A stretch of 64,000 nt of DNA from Gorsachius magnificus (taxonomy: Eukaryota; Chordata; Aves; Pelecaniformes; Ardeidae), in NCBI GenBank assembly GCA_034008185.1, contig CM067081.1:79876765-79940764 (forward strand). Direction: 5' to 3'. The position numbers and the translations under genes are program-made. The notes under the pieces are model-generated. The model was not told where the DNA came from, made no database searches, and saw only the letters and a program-made list of their open reading frames with translations. Shown piece after piece: positions 11,947 to 22,900 of the stretch (positions within the stretch are counted from its first letter, which is position 1; every line of letters begins with the position of its first letter).

Positions 11947-14611
11947 TCATAGAAACATAGAATGTTTTGGGTTGGAAGGGACCCCTAGAGGTCATCTAGT
12001 CCAACCCCCCTGCAGTGAGCAGGGACACCGCTAACTAGATCAGGTTGCTCAGAGCCCCATCCAACCTGGCCTTGAATGTTCCCAGGGATGGGGCCTCCAC
12101 CACCTCTCTGGGCAACCCGTTCCAGTGTTTCATCACCCTCGTTGTAAAGAATTTCCTCCTTAGATCCAGTCTAAACCTACCCTGCTTCAGTTTAAAACCA
12201 TTACCCCTTGTCCTGACACAGCTGGCCCTACTAAAAAGATTTTCCCATCTTTCCTATAGGCCCCCTTTAGGTACTGAAAGGCCGTAATCAGGTCTCCCCG
12301 CAGCCTTCTCTTCTCCAGGCTGAACAAGCCCAACTCCCTCAGCCTGTCCTCACAGGAGAGGTGCTCCAGCCCTCGGATCATTTTTGTAGCCCTCCTCTGG
12401 ACCCGCTCCAACAGTTCCATGTCCTTCTTGTGCTGAGGGCTCCAGAGCTGGACGCAGTACTCTAGGTGAGGTCTCACCAGAGCAGAGTAGAGGAGCAGAA
12501 TCACCTCCCTCCACCCGCTGGCCACGCTTCTCCTGATGCAGCCCAGGGTATGGTTGGCCTTCTGGGCTGCCATCGCACATTGCCGGCTCATGTCCAGCTT
12601 TTCATCCACCAGCACGCCCAAGTCCCTCTCGGCAGGGCTGCTCTCGATCCTTTCTTCCCCCAGCCTGTACTGATACCGGGGGTTACCCCGACCCAGGTGC
12701 AGGACCTTGCACTTGGCCTTGTTGAACCTCATGAGGTTCACACAGGCCCACCTCTCCAGCCTGTCCAGGTCTCTCTGGATGACATCCCGTCCTTCTGGTG
12801 TGTCAACCGCACCACTCAGTTTGGTGTTGTCCGCAAACTTGCTGAGGGTGCATTCGATCTCGCTGTCTAAGTCATTGATGAATATATTAAACAGCACCGG
12901 TCCCAGTACGGACCCCTGAGGGACACCACTCGTCACCGGTCTCCATCCGGACATCGAGCCATTGACCACTACCCTCTGGATGCGGCCATCCAGCCAGTTC
13001 CTTATCCACCGAACAGTCCACCCATCAAATCAATAGCTCTCCGATTTAGAGAGAAGGATGTTGTGGGGGACCATGTCAAAGGCTTTGCAGAAGTCCAGAT
13101 AGATGACATCCATTGGTTTTCCCTTGTCCACTGATGCTGTCACACCATCATAGAAAGACACTAGGTTCGTCAGGCAGGACTTGCCCTTGGTGAAGCCATG
13201 CTGGCTATCTTGAATTATCTCCCTAGCCTCCATGTGCCTTAGCATAGCTTCTGGGAGGATCTGTTCCATGATCTTCCCAGGCACAGAGGTGAGGCTGACA
13301 GGTCGGTAGTTCCCAGGGTCTTCCTTTCTACCCTTTTTGAAAATGGGCACAATGTTTCCCTTTTTCCAGTCACCGGGGACTTCACCTGACTGCCATGACT
13401 TTTCAGATAGCATGGAGAGTGGCTTGGCAACTACATCGGCCAATTCCCTCAGGACTCTGGGATGCATCTCATCAGGTCCCATGGACTTATGTGCGTTCAG
13501 GTTCCTCTGGTGGTCACGAACCTGATCTTCTCCTACAGCAGGAGGGGTTTTGCCCTCCCGGTCCCCCTCATGCCATCCATCAACTCGGGTGGGGTGAGGA
13601 GAGAGGTTCCCAGTGAAGACTGAAGCAAAAAAGTTGCTGAGTACCTCAGCCTTCTCCTCATCTGCTGTTACCAGCTTGCCAGTCTCACTCATCAGCGGGG
13701 GTACGCTTTCTTTAACCATCCTTTTCTGGCCGATATACCTGTAGAAACCCTTCTTGTTATTCTTTGCATCCCTAGCCAAGTTTAGCTCCAGCTGAGCCTT
13801 GGCCTTCCTGACCCCATTCCTACACAACCGGACCGCGTCCCTATACTCTTCCCAGGATGCCTGTCCCTGCTTCCACTGCCTGTGCAGTTCCCTCTTCCTC
13901 CTTAGTTTGACCAGCATCTCTCGTCTCAGCCATGCCGGTCTCTTCCCTTCTTTGCCCAATTTCTTACACCCAGGGATCGAGAGCTCTTGCGCTCTGTGGA
14001 TCACATCCTTAAAGATCTGCCAGCTCTGTTCTGTTCCCCTGTCCCTGAGGACCGTTTCCCAGGGAGTCCTTCCGACTATCTCCTTGAGGAGCTGGAATTT
14101 TGCTTTTCTAAAATTCAGGGTCCTGACTATATTCTTCATTCTTCCCATTTCCCTCAGGAGCGTGAGCTCTACCAGCGCATGATCACTGCAGCCCAGGCTG
14201 CCTCCGATCTTGACATTTCCGACGAGCTCACTTGCATTGGTGACCACCAGGTCCAGTGTCGCATCCCCTCGGGTAGGGGCATCTATTACCTGGCTTAAGA
14301 AGTTGTCCTCAATGCATTTGAGAAACCTGCTGGATTGCCTACAGCTTGCCATGTTGGTTTTCCAGCAGATGTCAGGGTGGTTGAAGTCCCCCAGCAGGAC
14401 GAGAGCCTGCGAGCACGAAGCCTCCCGGAGTTGGAGGAAGAACGCTTCATCAGTCAGCTCCTCTTGATCTGGCGGCCTGTAGTAGACACCAACCACCAGG
14501 TTCCCTTTGTTGCTTCTCTCTCTGATTCTTATCCATAAGCTTTCGACCTGCTCGTGGGTATTCTTCAGGGCCAGCTCTTCACACTCTAATGATTTCTTGA
14601 TGTAAAGGGCA
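11947..14611 (-). mobile_element. CR1 retrotransposon, 2.67 kb, best preserved copy
   Basis: This is a long minus-strand CR1 copy. The 3' end lies at 11947 (plus-strand tcatagaaacatagaatg). The 5' truncation is near 14611, within the endonuclease at the residues [13 protein letters not shown]. In transcription order it carries the C-terminal half of the apurinic-type endonuclease, a linker, all the reverse-transcriptase motifs, the C-terminal region and the 3' tail. No target duplication is evident, as is usual for CR1. It is clearly richer in CG than its flanks. It carries few disabling changes compared with the copies at 28098 and 54340, which suggests it is younger. Confidence 0.95.
12035..14610 (-). 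pseudogene. CR1 ORF2 endonuclease/reverse transcriptase, inactivated
   Basis: The known role of this protein is to nick target DNA and copy CR1 RNA into it. The frame 14496-13030 (488 codons) shows [16 protein letters not shown] at residues 36-43, the endonuclease SDH triad at 104-106, [10 protein letters not shown] near 395, QHGFTKGKS near 432 and the motif-A segment LDFCKAFD at 467-474. An in-frame TGA at 13030-13032 interrupts it. The same frame reopens at once and continues through [11 protein letters not shown] (motif B). In the next motif the usual FADD reads FADN (codons around 12827-12840). The frame is then lost near 12240, and the final segment down to the stop at 12035-12037 is in another frame. 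The N-terminal endonuclease is missing. There are thus at least three independent inactivating features. Confidence 0.93.
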
Positions 14612-16684
14612 ATTTAGTAGTTTACATTTCTTCCATCATTAATTAACCAGTTCAACACTGTAAAATATCAAGCAGTTTCTATGACACAAATTGTACATAA
14701 ATTGTCTGAACACCCAGAGTGTCAAAACAAAATGTACTAGTGCAAAGAAAACCTCTCCTACCCTAGATTTGCTCTCTATCAAGTTTCCAGGTAAATACAT
14801 GTATAAGAGAATCACAGTAAATGGTAACAAATTGATAAAGCAAGGAATTTTAATAAAGAGTAGTTCTCAATTCCTGTATTGCCCAAGCACAAGCCATAAT
14901 GAAGACTTTGAGCCATGTAATGATAATAATGATAATATAAAACTTCAACAGCAAAGATTTTATATGATACTGCTTTAAAATTTAACAATCTTTAACAAAC
15001 ATATATAATCTTTACATATATATTATGCACTATTCTCACACTATCAGTGAAAACATTTTTCCAACATGTTTAAACAAATACTGGTGAAAGGTTTTCTACT
15101 TGGATGTCCGTCTAAATTACCTTCAGTTGGTCTTTGCACATGAAAAGAAATAACTCATCACAGAAATTTGGCAATAAATGATAAAAGTGTTTAGCTTTTT
15201 TAAAACATTTTGCAAATTACCTGCTCACAATACTTTTTTTTTTTTTTTTTTTTTTTTACAATGTTTTAATTAGGACAAAAAAATTTTTAAAGCTATAAAT
15301 AGACTGGGTTACCAAATTTTATATAGGCTTGGAAACCTGTCTTCTCAGAATTGATTTTTTATTCAAAATCAAGGATTGGATTAAATGAGTTAATCACAAA
15401 CGCCATAGAAAATACTTAGAGATATCAATAGTAAATAGAAACATTAAAAATCCTACTGAGATCCACAGAGATGCTTAAAATGTATAATATATTCTCACAA
15501 TGAGAAATTGAATTTGCAGAAAGACATAGGTTCTTTCAGCGTTAATTTGCAACATTCAGAAAAATATTTCATATGTTTTGTAATAACCACACTACACTGC
15601 AAGTTCTTGACAGAAAAACTAACAATTCTGCCCGTATTATTTACTCTGCTACAACATTGGACCTCAAATAAATATCCTAATACCTAAAATGGTGGTTTGT
15701 GTTATTAAGATGACTACTTGTGCAATGTCAAATCAAGGGCTAACTCATGTACAATTTTTAGAAACATGTTAATGATCAAGCTCACAGTTTGCATGTTCAG
15801 ACATCAATATGTATTATGAAACAAGCAAGCAGTTGAGCAGGTTTTAAGGTAAGCATTTGTTCTTCCAGACCTTTTTTCTCCTAGTGTTCTTTTGGAGAGT
15901 GAATACTAGTACAAATGCAGGTGCAACACTTCAGGCATTCAGGAAAACAACAAATGTTTATGTGTGTCACTCTAGAATTCTTTGGTGTGAAAGCAAATAA
16001 AGGACATTTAGAAAATCACCTTGCAACAATGAAAATAAAAGTCCAAAGAGGAGTGTAGAAATTTAGAATTCTGACTGCATCATTGATCACACAGAATTTT
16101 CTGAATTAGCTGGAAAGTTTTCACATACCTAATTATTTGGTAGTAAAGGTCATCCCCATCCATGTTAGTCAGTAAAGAGTCCCAATGTTGATATTTTAAA
16201 TCGTATGGCTCAGCAAAAAGAAGCATATTGAAACTACAGCTAATATGCTCCTGACTTCTCAAAACTACTGTTTCCTTTTAATTTAACCCAAAAGTTTGGA
16301 AATAACTGCCTAGGTGATCCCTATTTTCAGTGGCCTCCTAATTATTTTCTTCTTAAAGTGAATAGGTGTCAGGGATGTGCTGGAGTAATTCTTGACCTTT
16401 AAAGTCAAAACGCACAGTTGATTACTATAAAGTCTAATTATACCTTACAGGCATATTCACAATTGCTAACTTTGCTTTGAAGAAATTAGGATCCTTGGTG
16501 CATACTTAATTAAGAGAGGAAACTTACTCCAGGGGCTGAATTAGACCAGGTGACTAACTTTTGTTTTTCTACAACCTTGATACATTTTAGCAGCACACTT
16601 GAACAACTCAAATGTCTTGAAGAATGAGGCCCAAACACTCAGATATATTGATGATTTTTAATGTGCAGAGACAGGGCACAAACC
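14612..16684. other. Unique AT-rich non-coding DNA
   Basis: No gene or transposon is recognised. A run of 24 T residues lies at 15234-15257. It could be the complement of a poly(A) tail, but no retrogene body can be recognised next to it. Confidence 0.6.
15234..15257. repeat. T24 homopolymer
   Basis: There are twenty-four consecutive T residues, the longest homopolymer I see in the window. No AATAAA complement lies immediately next to it. Confidence 0.9.
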
Positions 16685-17100
16685 TTTATTAATATCTGAC
16701 CTGCTGGCAATACTTTGTTTAAAGCAGAACAAGATACCATTCACGTTTCTTGCTGCAAGAGCACATTGCTGGCTCACATTCAACTTATTGTCCACCAGGA
16801 TGCCCAGGTCCTTTTCTGCAAAGCTACTTTCCAGATGGGTGGCCCTCAGCATACATTGGTGCCTGGGATTTTTCCTCCCCAGGTGCAGGATTTTGTACTT
16901 CTCTTTGTTGAATTTCACAAGGTTCCTGACAGCCCCTTTCTCCAGCTGTTGAGGTTCCTCTGGACAGCAGCATGACCCTCCAGCCTATCAGCCACTCCTC
17001 CCAGTTTGGTGTAATTTACAAACTTGCTGAAGATACACTCTGCCCCATCATCAATCATTCATTAAGATGTTATACAGGACTTGAGCCAGTATTGAGTCAA
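16685..17100 (-). mobile_element. CR1 internal fragment lacking its 3' end
   Basis: The minus-strand frame at 16658-16918 reads MKFNKEKYKILHLGRKNP, then FAEKDLGILVDNKLN and QQCALAAR. These are the ORF2 segments that follow the catalytic motif of the reverse transcriptase. Upstream, to 17100, further CR1 similarity is seen at the nucleotide level (complement of tttacaaacttgctgaagat), with frame breaks. Unlike the other copies, the C-terminal part and tail are absent, so it must have been cut by a later deletion or rearrangement. Confidence 0.85.
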
Positions 17101-19596
17101 TTAGCATATCTATTGCAATTTATCAGTGACATACCAGCAGTGGTATTACAAAAAAACTACTGGATGTACTTTGACCTGAATATATTTTGCCTTCTGGATT
17201 CTTACAATAGTAGTCAGAAGCAGTACTAAAAATTTCCCCACACTGAGGAATTCAAATGAATGAACTCCAGTAATAAAAAGATAAAACCAGGGAAAAAAAA
17301 AAAAAAGTAAAAAAAAAGTAGTAAAAGTTAATAATCTGCAGGCTTATTTGGTAGCCTAAATATTGCATCAAGGTAAGACATTTATTTCAAGTGACATGTA
17401 GATCCCTGTGGCTTTTTGGCCACAGCACATTTGTGTTATTAGACACTGACACACAGAGACTGATGAAAGATAGAGAAAATGTTGGAAAAGTGAAGAAATT
17501 ATGGGAGTAAAGGCAGGACAACTGTCAGGAAGCCATGCATGGACATAAGAAGCTTATAGAGCCTAAGTTCAGGTGTATTGTCTCTAAGGGATGTGACCTT
17601 AATAAATGTAGTCCATTACATCTTTAGAGTCAGTATAGCTTCAAAGATATTTGCATGTAAATTATTGCATTTTCTGTTGCCTAGTACTATCTGATTATTA
17701 TAAGCATAGCATTACTTTTGTTGTTCATATGACTTATGCTCCAGTTATGCTTAAAAGCTACAGAAAGAGCTACTGGTGTCAGCAGAGCTTGGTACTCTCC
17801 AAAAGTTGACTCTAAATGGATTTAAAGGCCCCACACTTTTAGATTTTTTTTCTAATTTCCCAGTGTAAATATGTGTTGCCTTTAAGTATTGCGGCACTTA
17901 GTTGTTCACTAGAAGACAGTAAGACAGTAATACATTCCACAGTTATCAAATACATTGAGCCTGGCCAAGCTGACTACTAATTTAATGTAATATAATGATA
18001 TGACACTGTGATAAGAAAAATGAAACTGTGATGAAGAGGGCCATATCATTAGCTACCTAGAGATACACAAGCTTTTCCAGACTTATTCCCACAGAAGGAT
18101 GTGGATAATCGATAAATAAAAAAAGAAAACAATAGTCAGCATTGATAACAAAATACATCTAAGTTTGGAATAAGACTGATCAGATCAACTGATGATGAAC
18201 ATGGTAAATACTGTGGTCCATAATGCTATATTTTTAAAATTATTAGTGTAGGAAGAAGAAAATTAACAAGAAACAGCAAAACAGAGGCAGGTAACATTGA
18301 TGAGAAACAGAGAGAAGTAGAAAGGGCCACACGCCTCCCATGCTCATAATCTCAGAATTTTCTGACCTAATTCATTCTGTATTGCAAATAAGAGTTCATA
18401 ATCAGTCTAGACCTGGGCCCAACTTGATTATGAGTTGTGCAACTGTTCACATGCCTGAAGACATGGCAATCTACATCGCAACAGAAACCTAGGTACTTGA
18501 GAGACTTAAGTCTTCTTAACTGAGATATTAAATCTGATCTCAATGTTTTTTGTCCTGTGCAACACTTACATTTAGATTGTGTGAACTGGCATACTGATCT
18601 GAGAAGTGGATGATTTTATCTTCTGTGCTCATATAGATGGTACCTCTTTCTCTCCTTCCTAGCTCTGCCATCTTGTTTAGTATGATATGATGTTACTTAA
18701 GACTAGATTATATCTTTTCTTGACAATGTCCACTTTTCAAGGATGCTGTTCATACCTATAGCTCTTTCCACCAAGATGATTTAAGAAGATTAATCAATAT
18801 TTTCTTATTAAATTTCCCACAGTGGACTATAAAAATAAACATAACTGTCTTCAGTGAAATCTGGGATGAGTTGGCTTTCTGTACGGGACATGCACTTAAC
18901 ACAGGTTAGACTGCAGTCTGAACTGCTATTACTTGACCTAACCAATTAAACCAAAATTTGGAATTCTGTAAAACACTTTTCTCCAAGAGAGAAACTGCAG
19001 AAGAATAGCCAAACTCTCAGTTCCCTGAACAAATGAAAAAATTCTCTTGCTTATGGTGCCAAACTCCTTCCAGCCTACATTTAACCTAAAAAAATCTCAC
19101 TGCTGTGCCACCAGGGCTTTTCTGATTGAATCTGGATTTTCCCATCTGGCTCATCAGTGTCCTTCTCTTCCGCCTTCCCTCCACCCCCCCCCCCCCCCAG
19201 AGCTGTGCCACATAGTCTCTGTTAGATTTAGCTGCAGTGACTTCAAAGTTCTTAGGCTTTAGCTATTTGCTCTACTCTTTCATCAGGCAGCATGTCTTGC
19301 CCTCAGCTAGCACAGTTAAAGCCCAAAAATAATGTAAATGTAAACTGATGGCTGGTTTAAGTTAATATGCTAAGTTATGCACTAGTGCAGTTTCTGCCAT
19401 TACAGCCACCAGAAGAAGTAGAAAGTAAAAGCTCAAAGTAATAAGCTCTTCAGCCACCCTGGCTCTGTGATTACATGATTACATATGTACTAGTACCCCC
19501 ACACACCACTTCTACAAAAACAAGACAAGAAGCTGCCTTTGCCCATGCAAATAACATTGTGTAGCAGTCTCAGGAGTGTGTCTTTGGTTTACCAGG
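17101..19596. other. Unique AT-rich non-coding DNA
   Basis: An A14 run at 17293-17306 is followed by further A-rich sequence. A run of 15 C residues lies at 19184-19198. No gene, transposon or convincing open frame is visible. Confidence 0.6.
19184..19198. repeat. C15 homopolymer
   Basis: There are fifteen consecutive C residues in a pyrimidine-rich context. This is unusual against the AT-rich background and prone to length errors in assembly. Confidence 0.88.
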
Positions 19597-19637
19597 TGTC
19601 TTGGTTTCAGCTGGGATAGAGTTAATTTTCTTCCTCT
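19597..19637 (+). mobile_element. LTR 5'-end remnant
   Basis: The sequence opens tgtcttggtttcagctggga and continues through gatagagttaattttcttcc. It matches the first 38-41 bases of the two solo LTRs at 41300 (+) and 59663 (-, read in reverse) with only a few differences. After that it diverges completely, so the rest of the LTR is deleted or replaced. It starts with TG at the expected position. The missing 3' end prevents checking for a target duplication. Confidence 0.75.
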
Positions 19638-22084
19638 TCTTCATCCTCGTGTATACTTAAACTCAGGTTAGAGGCAGTTATTGTTTCAGCTATACCTAGT
19701 CCTATAAAGAAATTTAAAGAAATTTAAAAACAGGAAGTAAATGTGTTAGCCAGTATCAGTTGTGCATTACTTGACCCATAGCATTATTATTCTTTAAACA
19801 TCAACATGTAGTGAGTAGTAAGTTAGGAGGAAAAACATTTTACAAAGACCAGTATAGTATCATTTCACCCTTCAGTAAGCAATATAGCATAGCCATGAAG
19901 ATTATTTACATACTGACAGCTGGTCCGACAATGTCCTCCCCTCCCTGCCTATCACCTAGGCTGTGCCCACACTGCCCAAGAGTACTTGCACAGATCCTAG
20001 CATTCAGCAAACTCAGTAGTCTCATATGGTCAGAAGTGGCTTGCATAGTCTGCATAAAGTTTGCACAGCCAAAATTTTATTTGCATCGTGATGCTGGCTT
20101 CTTGCAGCACAATGGTGTTGCAATCCCATTTCCCGTGCAGCATAAGTATAGCCATATGTTACTTTTCTCCTAGTGTAATCCTCTACTTCAGATGGTTTTA
20201 TCCCCATCTGCCTTATGTAAGAATATATCTGGTGCTAAAATAGGTTTGGTAGCAGTGGAATTTTTTCAAATTGTTAATCTACTCAATAAATTGTTACTGC
20301 CCTTTTCAACGCAAGTAGTTATGACAGCACAGTATTGCATTTCATTTAATTCAGTGGGCTGTGGTATCCCATAACTGTGACCTCTTTTGTGGACAGATGC
20401 TTATAGTTGTCAGGAATTATGACTTGTAGTGATCCACAAAAATGCTGTTGCATTATCAGCTGATAATGTAGAGTAGCATGTAATATATCATTGCTGTAAT
20501 AACAGCCTTTGATTTATTCAGTTCTCTTCCACTGTTTGCAACTGGGAAAATAGCAAAACAGAATACAAATGTATTAATTTGTAACACCTTTTTTTTTGTT
20601 TGTGAAATCAGTTGATGTCATTGATGCAAGTTATTTTCTTCTCTAGATATTATTATTGAGTACATGTTTAAATTACAATTTTTCTCTAGGTGTAAGGACA
20701 TCCATAGAAACACCTCCTTTACAGGTTACTCTGCACTCTTTCCATCAAATCTGACATTGTAAATGTTTGAACATAAAAATCAATTGCATGATATGTCTAT
20801 AGTACTTTTCTTAGCCCACAGAGCTACTATAATTCAGTTATAAGTCAAGCCATGTAAAACTACTTAAAATTACTAAAAAAATACCCCCCTATAAAACCGC
20901 CATAATCCTTCCCTGCAGGTTATTTCAGTGTAAATTTTCTGTAACATATGGATGCTCATCTGATCTTCCTACATCCGAATATTTTGGAAATGAAGATGAC
21001 TGTACACATAAGGGCTGAGCTTCAGCTGTTCTGTTGACTTTTTATTTAAATATATTTTTAATATGTCACGCAGCTTTATCTAACCCTCTATAAAAATTCT
21101 TGTGTATATTCCACAGCAATTAAACCACAGAGAAACAATTACTTGTAAAAACAGTCAGTAAATTACTTAATGCATTTCTTAAAGTTACTCAGAAAACAAA
21201 ATCTATGATAAAATCTGAAAGGTCAAAACTGAAATGAAACACTTAAAACAAAAGGTTGTGAATAAAACAAATTGTTTATCTCAGTCTTTCTTTGCCTTCA
21301 TTGTCACATTTGCATGTAGACTGCCAGAATTTTGCCTTTCTGTCCCCAACCAGTTTTTCTAGATCTGTGTGGGCATTTTGTTTCATTAAGAACTCCACTG
21401 ATTAACAGCTTCAATTCTGTCAAAAGCTTCAAACTAGGCAGCCTTCATGGATTTTTTTTTTCCTTCTACTGCTCAGAGGTCTGTAATTATCAACACAGTG
21501 TTTGAATATAGCAAATGCCTGTATTTTGTGCATGTCTTTGGGGGTGAGAGTGAAAGCTCACAGCTCCTTTTCCAGGTGCCATCACTTAAGAGTCTTGCTT
21601 CCTCTTTCTCCTTCAAAGCACACATCCCAAGGAGCAAAAAAAGATTCCAGTCTCTAATGCTCTTCTTTACACATGTAAAAAAGATGCCGCCTATCTTCAG
21701 ATAATTTTTTTTCTTTTGTTTCCTTAATTATTATCTTCCTGGGGGAAGCCAAAGTAATTTTCTTTAAAATAAATAGAGTACAGCATTAGACTTTCTTTTT
21801 TTTTTTTTTTTTCCCTTCCTTTTTTTCCTCTTCAAGAGGCTGTTTAATCAGATCTGTGGAAGTGGTGGGGGAGTATGCTAGTCTCTAACCTTACAATTAT
21901 TTGAAGTTTTTTGAGCCTATCCACAGCTATTGTCTGTATTCCTCAGTGCTCTTTACAATAAGACTATTATGGTAAAGAACTTGACGGCATTGTGGTTACT
22001 CCTAATGTTTATTCATAAGCTTTTGGTCTTGGAATTAATTTGTAAGGTCAGTCTGGGAACCCTTATATGTGCAATTATCTTTCC
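19638..22084. other. Unique AT-rich non-coding DNA
   Basis: A perfect 18-bp palindrome lies at 20451-20468 and a T17 run at 21796-21812. The 120-codon plus frame at 19811-20173 shows no domain. No gene or transposon is recognised. Confidence 0.6.
20451..20468. repeat. Perfect 18-bp palindrome
   Basis: cattatcagctgataatg is identical to its own reverse complement and has the E-box core CAGCTG at its centre. It could be a dimer binding site or chance; the sequence alone cannot decide. Confidence 0.7.
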
Positions 22085-22900
22085 ATAGGCTTCTTCATAG
22101 TAACAATCTGCCACCATGCAACTCAGTGCATCTGTGGGCAGGACCCAGCAGGAATGAGCTGACAGGAACCCCATGAAAGTCAGCAAGTGCAAATGCCAAG
22201 CATTGCCCCAGGGATGGCAGAGCCCCTACAATGGGCCAGGATGAGGCTGCTGGGGCTGGAAAGCAGCTCTCTGGGGTGGTACTGGGCAGTGAGCTAAACG
22301 TGAGCCCTGGCAGCCTCCTGGGCTGCATGAACAGGGGCATAGCCCATAGACTGAGGGAAGGGATTGTCCCCCTCTCTTTGGTACTTGTCAGACCACATAT
22401 AGATACTGCATCCAGTTTTGGACCCCAACACAGTAAACATCTGGACAAACTGGAGGGAGCTTGTGGAGGTCCCCCATGGTGATGGGGCTGGAGCACTTGC
22501 CCCATGAGAAGAAGCTAGGGGAGCTGGGCTGGGTCAGCTTGGAGAAGGATTGGCTTCAGAGGATACCTAACAGACACCCACAGCCTATGAAAGGTCATTG
22601 TGGAGATGGAGACAGGCTCCTCACAGAGGTGTAGGGCAAGAGACAAGTATACATTGAAACAGGTTCCATCTGGGTATAAGGAGAAACTGTTTCCCCCATG
22701 AGGACAGTGAGGCAGCAGCAGAGCAGGTTGCCCCAAGAGGCTGTGCCTTCTCCATCCTTGGAGGAATTCAAGCCCTCGCTGGAGCAATCCATGAGCAGCC
22801 TGGTCTAATCCCAGAACTGGCCCTGATTTGGGCAGTGGGTTGGACTAGAGATGTACCGAGGTCCCTTCCTGCCTGAATTAACCTGTTATTATGTGCTTCC
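22085..22900 (+). mobile_element. Old CR1 fragment, plus strand
   Basis: Weak but ordered similarity to CR1 ORF2 runs from the segment for [15 protein letters not shown] (here ccccatgaaagtcagcaagtgc, damaged) through the segments around gggctgcatgaacagg and cttgtcagaccacata. It continues to the 3' region ggcagtgggttggactagag and gtcccttcctgcctgaatta. The frame is broken many times, and the terminal tail is not a clean ATTCTATG repeat. It is among the most diverged copies in the window. Confidence 0.82.

Noticed and set aside
12466..14538. Several plus-strand frames of 62-134 codons
   Set aside because: They are antisense to the CR1 ORF2 at 12035-14610 and reflect its codon composition.
15234..15257. 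T24 as the poly(A) tail of a minus-strand retrogene
   Set aside because: No coding remnant or poly(A) signal complement could be recognised to its right, and no target duplication was found.
22231..22482. Open frames on both strands in a GC-richer segment
   Set aside because: The segment is explained by an old plus-strand CR1 (22085-22900).
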